28,919 nucleotides of DNA from an uncultured Planctomycetaceae bacterium (GTDB lineage Bacteria; Planctomycetota; Planctomycetia; Pirellulales; Pirellulaceae), in assembly GCA_937967665.1 (NCBI GenBank), contig CALBSZ010000763.1:1-28919 (forward strand), in the 5' to 3' direction. A program made the position numbers and the translations under genes. This document shows positions 24,401 through 28,919 of this stretch, piece by piece (within the stretch, counting starts at the first letter, position 1; each line of letters starts with the position of its first letter). The notes beneath the pieces were generated by a model. That model was not told where the DNA came from, made no database searches, and saw only the letters and a program-made list of their open reading frames with translations.

Positions 24401-24479
24401 GTGGAGTTTGAGCGTTAGCGATCGATATCAGCGAGCAGCAGAAAGCGATCGTCAGGGCGATGCGGATTGCGGGTCTCAT
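21423..24479 (-). CDS. Secreted fusion: CBM9-like domain, PQQ-type sugar dehydrogenase propeller, diheme cytochrome c
   Basis: ATG 24479 is chosen because it is preceded by GGAGAG and begins a signal peptide (MRPAIRIALTIAFCCSLISIANA); the frame also runs 39 codons further upstream into the previous gene. The 1018-aa product has three parts. Residues about 25-250 resemble the family-9-like carbohydrate-binding/DOMON fold (LDGSADDEAWKSA, WNDDVFELFF). Residues about 290-630 are a glucose/sorbosone dehydrogenase propeller (HNGVALAFGLDGMLFVTSGDG, YGLRNPWR, GANYGW). Residues about 640-1018 match the SO_2930-type diheme cytochrome region, with haem motifs CMVCH (802-806) and CAQCH (924-928) and a possible axial Met near 991. 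It likely binds a carbohydrate, oxidises it and passes electrons to its own haems outside the cytoplasm. It lies 40 nt after the DUF1552 gene. Confidence 0.88.
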   Translation of the reverse strand: MRPAIRIALTIAFCCSLISIANAQTPPPEFECRFTRLPIQLDGSADDEAWKSAQLIDHFYLPWLGKDARRAATATKARLLWNRECLYFLAEMEDADLLANIQEHDGDLWNDDVFELFFKPAEDRPGYYEFKMHPQAAVLGLFLPRREKDPRPFFREFEFHVEVQVQVSGTLNQPADRDQGWVVEGRIPWSDFIKTGGRPQVDECWKFALCRYDYSKDFDKPELSTCAPLTSKDRPDFHLTEDYALLRFTGLDHTPAGESPKSSLLSRIKQNLAQTPSTVVGSPDPPPPYRVRRTLEKLALNFPIDAVCEPGTSRLLFLDQQRPYGPSRLCRTVGDAASGEYEPLIDFGDAIATSIALHPRYAENGFVYIGLNGKIHETDAEKKSRIMRYTIGRQPPHAVDLDSRYEIIQWPSDGHNGVALAFGLDGMLFVTSGDGTSDSDTNLKGQGLDHLLAKVLRLDVDHPDDNRHYSVPPDNPFVDLNRVRPETWAYGLRNPWRMTVDPQTGDLWVGNNGQDLWEQVYLVERGANYGWSVYEGSHVFYANRQLGPHPPRLPTFEHPHSEARSVTGGVVYYGRRFPELRGAYIYGDYSTGKIWGGKVENRRVVWHKELADTTLQITSFALDSDGELLIADHRGNNAGGFYTLELNDPIETESTFPRNLSDSRLFASVPEHRPQPGVIPYDVNAPLWSDGAYKERYLALPAASPVFDFKTTRGWEFPDHTVIIKSFALEFEEHNPASRRWIETRFLTKQDGEWVGYSYRWNDEQTDAVLVERAGADATFAVRTADGTMREQKWRYPSRTECMVCHSRAANFVLGLSTLQMNRDYDYSGEHRNQLEALEQLGVLRANWLAEFRATKKEELVRAGLTEQQADEAVTELMHSENQRSAPPANLLPRAPSTYGQLVDPYDERHELELRARSYLHSNCAQCHVGAGGGNAQMELDFTTSLDKMNLIDAIPLHDKANIPNARLIAPGHPERSVLLHRLGTRGRGQMPQLATDVVDQRAVELFRDWIKQMPPRP

Positions 24480-24519
24480 GCCTGCCACTCTCCGTTTCCG
24501 TTGCGAGCTGCCGCGGCGG

Positions 24520-25884
24520 TCATGCGGGCCTGGAATCTTTGTCGAACAGTTCCGGCAAGACACCCGTGCTGTCACCGAGTTTCTCGATATCAACATCCAT
24601 GCGATCCAACATGGACATCCAGAGGTTGTTCAGCGGCGTTTCCTTCTTGAACCGGAGATGTCGACCGGGCGACAAAGTCCCGCAGCCGCCCCCTGCCAGC
24701 AGCATCGGCAAGTCCTCGTGGTTGTGCGCGTTGCCATCGTGAATGCCGCTGCCGTAGGCGATCATGGCGTGATCGAGAAGCGTGCCGCTGCCTTCCTGGA
24801 TGCCCTGCAGGCGTTCCAGCAGGTAGGCGAGCTGTCTGGTATGAAAGACATTGATCTGGCGAATCTTCGCCTGTTTCGCCGCGTCGCCGCCGTGATGCGA
24901 GAGATCGTGATGGCCTTCCGGGACACCGATGAACGAGTAGGGCTTGTTGCTGGCTTCATTGGCCAGGACGAACGTGACGACGCGCGTCACGTCGGCCTGA
25001 AAGGCCAGCACGACCAGGTCGCACATGAGACGAATGTGTTCCTCGTAGCCGGCGGGCACGCCAGTCGGCGCGGCGATGTCCGGCGCCTTGATCGGCGGCA
25101 GTTTCTCGGCGCGCTCCATGCGCAGTTCAATGTCTCGTATGGCCGCGAAATACTCGTCCAGCTTCCGCACATCGTTCTTGCCCAGTCGGTTAGTAAAACC
25201 CTGCGAGTCCTCGCGAACGTAGTCCAGGATGCTCTTGCGTCGCGCGTCGCGTCGCTTTCTGGCGGGATCGTCGGAACTGCCGAAGAGCCGTTCGAAAACG
25301 ATTTTGGGATTCACTTCCTTGGGCAGCGGTTGCGTTGCCGAACGCCACGACATTGTGGACGAATAGACGCAGCTGTAGCCCGAGTCGCAGTTACCGGCCA
25401 TCGCGCCCGGTTCGGTACCGATCTCCAGCGACGCCAGCCGTGTTCGATCGCCAATGCGCGCGGCGGCTGCCTGATCCACCGAGACGCCGGCGCGAATGTC
25501 CGTGCCGTCGGTCTTGTTCGGATGGGCGCCTGTCAGGAAGGCGGCCATCGCGCGGGCGTGCCCGCCGCCTCCGTCGCCATACGGCCGCGCTTTGTCGGCG
25601 GTTAAACCGGTCAGTACCATCAACTGGCTTTTCACTTTCGCCAGCGGTTCCAGGATGGGGGACAATTCGAAATTACCGCCTTCGGCCTGGGGCGTCCAGT
25701 CCGGCATGTGCTTGCCGTTGGGAACGTACAGGAAGGCCATGCGATTCGGCGCCACCTTTTGAGGATCCGCCTGTTCGGCCCACGATCCGGTTGGTCCCAT
25801 GGCCTCCAGCCACGGCAGCGACAAGGAAACGCCCAGTCCGCGCAAGACCGTGCGGCGAGATAACTTCTTGGCAGGGCTATTCAT
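24520..25884 (-). CDS. DUF1552 family protein, Tat-exported
   Basis: The 454-aa protein starts at ATG 25884, with GGAG about 9 nt upstream. Its N-terminus has a twin-arginine signal, SRRTVLRG (9-16), followed by a hydrophobic stretch (LGVSLSLPWLEA). The body has the features of the planctomycete DUF1552 family: RMAFLYVPNGKH (49-60), LTGLTADKARPYGDGGGGHARAMAAFLTG, and a late DLPMLLAGGGCGTLSPGRHL block. DUF1552 is distantly related to the alkaline phosphatase/sulfatase-like DUF1501 group, but no activity is established. It is almost always found beside a DUF1592-group cytochrome, as here (90 nt downstream of it), and Tat export implies that it folds, perhaps with a cofactor, before leaving the cytoplasm. 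Confidence 0.9.
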   Translation of the reverse strand: MNSPAKKLSRRTVLRGLGVSLSLPWLEAMGPTGSWAEQADPQKVAPNRMAFLYVPNGKHMPDWTPQAEGGNFELSPILEPLAKVKSQLMVLTGLTADKARPYGDGGGGHARAMAAFLTGAHPNKTDGTDIRAGVSVDQAAAARIGDRTRLASLEIGTEPGAMAGNCDSGYSCVYSSTMSWRSATQPLPKEVNPKIVFERLFGSSDDPARKRRDARRKSILDYVREDSQGFTNRLGKNDVRKLDEYFAAIRDIELRMERAEKLPPIKAPDIAAPTGVPAGYEEHIRLMCDLVVLAFQADVTRVVTFVLANEASNKPYSFIGVPEGHHDLSHHGGDAAKQAKIRQINVFHTRQLAYLLERLQGIQEGSGTLLDHAMIAYGSGIHDGNAHNHEDLPMLLAGGGCGTLSPGRHLRFKKETPLNNLWMSMLDRMDVDIEKLGDSTGVLPELFDKDSRPA

Positions 25885-25929
25885 CAAATCAGCTCCACAA
25901 TTCCAGGCATATTCAAAAGTAAACCCTAA

Positions 25930-25958
25930 ACGCTGCCCTATGCGATACCGGGCAGCGT
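25930..25958 (-). terminator. Hairpin between the cytochrome and DUF1552 genes
   Basis: ACGCTGCCC (25930-25938) and GGGCAGCGT (25950-25958) form a perfect 9-bp stem with an 11-nt loop, 16 nt after the cytochrome stop. On the minus strand it is followed by TTTAGGGTTTACTTTTG, which is T-rich but not a pure T-tract. It may be a leaky terminator or attenuator that lowers expression of the downstream genes, or a processing site. Confidence 0.5.
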
Positions 25959-25974
25959 GATCCTCACTTCTTAC

Positions 25975-28326
25975 TCACAGTCCGCGGCGTTGACGGAATG
26001 CGTCGCAGTTAACGATCTGATTCACGACCGCGGAAAACCGGTATTGCTCCGCCGGCAACGACGCGACGATTTTGTCGACCGTCGGCCGATCGTAGTATTC
26101 CAGGCCGCGTCCGAGCGCATAGGTCAGTAGCTTTTCGACGAAGCAGCGGACGAACTCCTCCTTCCGCTGCAGTACCATGGCCTTCAGTTCCGCCGGACCG
26201 GAAAACGTCGTGCCGTCCGCGAATTCGCCGCTGGCGTCAATCTCGAATTCACCGTCCTTCGTCCGGAACGCGCCGACGGCATTGAAGTTCTCCAACGCGA
26301 AACCGATGGCGTCCATTTTCGTGTGGCAATTCGCGCATGCCGGATTGCGGCGATGGATTTCCATCCGCTGCCGCAACGACGCCGCGCTAACGTCCGCCGG
26401 TTCTTCGGGCAATTCCGGCACGTTTGGAGGCGGCGGCGGCGGGGGCGCGCCGAGCACCTGTTCCAGGATCCAGCGACCGCGTTTGACGGGCGATGTGCGA
26501 GTGGGATTCGACGTGACCGTCAGCACGCTGCCTTGTGTCAGCAGGCCTCCGCGCGTGCGGTCCGTCAAAGTCACGCGCTGAAACTGGTCGCCTTTAACGC
26601 GCGGTTCGACGATGCCATAGTGACGGGCCAGAGTCTCATTAAGAAATGTGTAATCCGCGTCGACCAACTCCAGAATACTGCGATCGTCGCGAAAGATCGA
26701 TTGCACAAACAACTCGGTCTCCCGCAACATTGCTTCACGTAGCTTGTCGTTGAATGTCGGGAACAGCTGGCCGTCCGGCGAAATGAAGTCGATCCGCTTT
26801 ACCTGCAGCCACTGCATCGCGAAACCGTCCACCAGTGCCGCGGAACGCGGGTCGGCCAGCATCCGCTGGACTTGCGCTTCAAGGTTTTTTGTTAGTTGGT
26901 TCCGTTCGGCCAGGTCAAGCAGCGTGTCGTCCGGCATGGAACTCCAGAGGAAATAGGACAGCCGCGATGCCAGGTGAAAGTCGTTCAGGTTGCTGATCTC
27001 ATCACTGTCCGGATGGTCATCCAATTCGACTCGGAACAGGAACTTGGGTGAGCAGAGTGCCGCTTGCATGGCAAACTGAATGGCCGCTTCCCAACTGTCA
27101 CCGGCCGCCAGCGCCTGCTGGACCAACTGCACGGAGCGATCAAGTTCAGCGGGTTCGACCGGCCGCCGAAAGGCGCGCCGCAGAAAGCGAGACAAGACCT
27201 CACGCGGCTGTTCGTCCTGCGATTTCCCCGGCGTCGCGGCCAACAAGCGGCGGTGGCTGGCCGGACGGGGGTCCAGGGGGCCGTCCAATGCCAGGTATTC
27301 GATCCAGAGTGTGGCCGGAGCAGCACCGTCATCGCGTTTATCAATCGCGATCTGCATTCGCTCGCGCCCGGGCATCGCCGGCACGGCAACTTCGAGGACT
27401 TCCGCCGTTTCGGCCGAGTTGGCTTTGACGTCAAACGTTTTCAGGATCCTGGCGGGCCGCCGCACATTCCCCAGCAGTTTGTCCAACGCCGCGTCGGGCG
27501 ATGGATTGGGAAGGTCCTTGCCATGGACCAGCAGGGTCACCCGCAGCGGCTTGCCGTCCGGGCACTGCGCGAACACACGCGTGCTAAACCGGTAATCGCC
27601 GTCGTCATCCCATTTGTACGGAGTATGAATCGGGCCGACTTCAATGAACTGTTCACCGTCGGTTTTCATCGGCCTGAAGCCGTTGACGACCAACTTCCCC
27701 GAATCAGCGGAAGCAGGTTCGGTATAAACCGACGCCAGTCGCCGCTTGATGACGGGGGGCGGGTTCGGCATGATCGCCTGGCCCATGATCTGTTCCGCGG
27801 CGGACAGATACCGCTCCATCAAAATTGGCGACAGGGTCAGGACGTCGCCGATGTTGTCGAATCCGTGGCCAATGTCGTCGGAGGGAAAGTCCGCGGTGGG
27901 ATCGAACGGGACGCCGATCAGGTCGCGGATCGTGTTACGGTATTCGAAGCGATTGAGTCGCCGCATGGTCACGCGCCCGGGGTCCGGTTTGGCATTCCGA
28001 TCGGCATGGTCAAACACGGCTCGGACCAGTTCGGTAAACTCCGTGACTTCGGTGAGGCTTGGACGCGGCCGATCCTTCGGCGGCATTTCACCGGTGGCGA
28101 TCATGCGCAGCGCGTTCTGCCAGATCTTACGTTCCGGCACCAGCGATGCCGCGTCTTGGAAGGGCTCCAAAGACAATTCCGCTTTGGGCTGTTTCCCGCT
28201 GTGGCACTGCAGGCAGTGTTTCTGGATAAACGCCCGTCCAGCGCCTTCGAAGGCGGGAGGCGATTCCGCGGCGACCGATTTCAAGACTCCCAGGAATACT
28301 GCCAAAGTCGTGACGATGTGTTTCAT
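25975..28326 (-). CDS. Planctomycete-type secreted cytochrome c (DUF1587/1595/1592/1588/1585)
   Basis: ATG 28326 gives a 783-aa protein with a signal peptide (MKHIVTTLAVFLGVLKSVAA). The open frame extends 86 codons upstream but crosses the predicted promoter, so the shorter start is preferred; no Shine-Dalgarno sequence is visible. The order seen is: N-terminal haem motif CLQCH (38-42); DUF1587 with RLNRFEYRNTIRDLIGV; a carbohydrate-binding-like middle; DUF1595/DUF1592 (LSRFLRRAFRRPV, SRLSYFLWSSMPDD); DUF1588 with FLNETLARHYGI, the Pro-rich APPPPPPPNVPELP linker and a second haem motif CANCH (664-668); and C-terminal DUF1585. The function is not established; proposals centre on extracellular redox chemistry and polysaccharide breakdown. 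It is the first gene of the right-hand group. Confidence 0.93.
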   Translation of the reverse strand: MKHIVTTLAVFLGVLKSVAAESPPAFEGAGRAFIQKHCLQCHSGKQPKAELSLEPFQDAASLVPERKIWQNALRMIATGEMPPKDRPRPSLTEVTEFTELVRAVFDHADRNAKPDPGRVTMRRLNRFEYRNTIRDLIGVPFDPTADFPSDDIGHGFDNIGDVLTLSPILMERYLSAAEQIMGQAIMPNPPPVIKRRLASVYTEPASADSGKLVVNGFRPMKTDGEQFIEVGPIHTPYKWDDDGDYRFSTRVFAQCPDGKPLRVTLLVHGKDLPNPSPDAALDKLLGNVRRPARILKTFDVKANSAETAEVLEVAVPAMPGRERMQIAIDKRDDGAAPATLWIEYLALDGPLDPRPASHRRLLAATPGKSQDEQPREVLSRFLRRAFRRPVEPAELDRSVQLVQQALAAGDSWEAAIQFAMQAALCSPKFLFRVELDDHPDSDEISNLNDFHLASRLSYFLWSSMPDDTLLDLAERNQLTKNLEAQVQRMLADPRSAALVDGFAMQWLQVKRIDFISPDGQLFPTFNDKLREAMLRETELFVQSIFRDDRSILELVDADYTFLNETLARHYGIVEPRVKGDQFQRVTLTDRTRGGLLTQGSVLTVTSNPTRTSPVKRGRWILEQVLGAPPPPPPPNVPELPEEPADVSAASLRQRMEIHRRNPACANCHTKMDAIGFALENFNAVGAFRTKDGEFEIDASGEFADGTTFSGPAELKAMVLQRKEEFVRCFVEKLLTYALGRGLEYYDRPTVDKIVASLPAEQYRFSAVVNQIVNCDAFRQRRGL

Positions 28327-28374
28327 AGCGGTATGTGTCGGGGGGGTTTGCGATGCGGGCTGGGGTGTGCTCTG

Positions 28375-28403
28375 ATTATAGATCCACAACATAGCGGCAA
28401 CAA
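28375..28403 (-). promoter_or_regulatory. Sigma70-type promoter of the DUF1592-group gene
   Basis: On the minus strand TTGTTG (28403-28398) and TATAAT (28380-28375) are 17 nt apart. The start site would be near 28368, giving a leader of about 42 nt before ATG 28326. This also supports the shorter start of that gene. Confidence 0.6.
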
Positions 28404-28460
28404 GCTGTAGCGTTTGCCAACTTCCGTCCCGCTCAGGTCCACCGCGGCTGTCGCCGCAGC

Positions 28461-28466
28461 TATAAT
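28461..28466 (+). promoter_or_regulatory. Possible -10 element of the right-edge gene
   Basis: TATAAT lies about 52 nt before ATG 28519. The -35 position has no good match. Together with the minus-strand promoter at 28375-28403 it would make this a divergent promoter region. Confidence 0.4.
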
Positions 28467-28518
28467 GGTTAGCGAGTCGAAGTTCCAAGCGTTCTACAGT
28501 CATACGGGAGAGGGAATC

Positions 28519-28844
28519 ATGCCGCGTGCGGTTGCCATCGGTATTCTTCTGGCAAGCGGACTGCTTTCGTATTGTGAAGCACAAGCCGAAGACATGCCGC
28601 GATTGAATTGATCGCCGCGATTGCCAGGGACGTCGAGTCCAAAGACGCGCCGTTCGCGAACCTTGCAGACCTGCATCGCGATACGATTCATATGCAACAC
28701 GAGACGGGCAAGTACCTCATGCACAACGCCATGCGCCGCGCGCTCGGCCAACCGTACTCGTCCAAAGCATTCGAAAAAACGGCTCCGCAAGTCAAGCAGT
28801 ATCTCGACCGCATCCTGGCGAGCCTCACGTCAGAGCAGCCTTAG
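28519..28844 (+). pseudogene. Small secreted protein of unknown function, broken by a one-base frameshift
   Basis: ATG 28519 has a good Shine-Dalgarno (GAGAGGGA, 3 nt upstream of the ATG) and begins a signal peptide, MPRAVAIGILLASGLLSYCEAQA, but the frame stops at 28611. The -1 frame is open from 28578 to the stop at 28844 and would continue the mature protein with IELIAAIARDVESKDAPFANL and a charged helical tail ending QYLDRILASLTSEQP. Joined by adding one base, the product is 108 aa. No slippery heptamer is present in the overlap, so a real mutation or a sequencing indel is more likely than recoding. I do not recognise the family. It is divergent from the DUF1592-group gene. Confidence 0.6.
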
Positions 28845-28919
28845 TACTACAGCGCAGGCTCGCGAGGGGACTGGCTCGGTGATACAAACGGGTACCAGCT
28901 TGCAAATCCGGTCGCGTCC

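Noticed and set aside
26400..26460. Short GGC/GGG-rich repeat that looks like a microsatellite
   Set aside because: On the minus strand it encodes the Pro-rich linker usual in DUF1588-containing proteins.
27064..28410. 448-codon plus-strand open frame opposite the DUF1592-group gene
   Set aside because: It is a shadow frame; the minus strand encodes haem motifs and conserved domains.

Overview
The window looks like a GC-rich chromosome segment from a planctomycete, probably of the Pirellulales type. The strongest evidence is the pair at the right end: a large secreted c-type cytochrome of the DUF1587/1592/1588/1585 group next to a Tat-exported DUF1552 protein. This pairing is a hallmark of Planctomycetes and related PVC bacteria. 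An LptD-like outer-membrane protein, a gluconolactonase-like secreted protein and a stand-alone Gfo/Idh/MocA oxidoreductase fit the same picture. No RNA gene, CRISPR array, transposase or phage gene was seen.

Region A (1-8802, all minus strand) is an exopolysaccharide operon read right to left. Its order is chain-length regulator (Wzz/GumC type), BY-kinase-like ATPase, initiating sugar transferase, two tandem FemAB/GNAT-like acyltransferases, family 4 glycosyltransferase, NodB-type polysaccharide deacetylase, and a Wzx-like flippase cut by the left edge. Most gaps are 2-10 nt. The genes would start a glycan on a lipid carrier, extend, acylate and deacetylate it, flip it and control its length. 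No polymerase or Wza-type export porin is visible, so these may lie beyond the left edge or elsewhere. Three oddities stand out. The sugar transferase is interrupted by a -1 frameshift exactly on a T TTT TTC heptamer. Its N-terminus resembles a degenerate GGDEF domain. The ATPase lacks the Walker A lysine.

Region B (8803-12966) holds a 372-nt intergenic stretch with a nested palindrome and a 124-bp palindromic repeat. It continues with pterin carbinolamine dehydratase and threonine synthase (minus), a Gfo/Idh/MocA oxidoreductase (plus) and a secreted SMP-30/gluconolactonase-like protein (minus, convergent with the oxidoreductase).

Region C (13045-18105, plus) is an envelope group: a GT39/ArnT-like membrane glycosyltransferase, a long cysteine-poor LptD-like protein behind a good sigma70-type promoter, and a DgkA-type lipid kinase.

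Region D (18224-28326, minus) is a set of large exported proteins read right to left: the DUF1592-group cytochrome, the DUF1552 protein, a three-part fusion (CBM9-like, sugar-dehydrogenase propeller, diheme cytochrome) and a 995-aa putative glycan-active enzyme. A second copy of the palindromic repeat separates the last two. The set suggests periplasmic or surface oxidation and breakdown of polysaccharide, which is an inference. At the right edge a short plus-strand secreted protein gene (28519-28844) is broken by a one-base frameshift.
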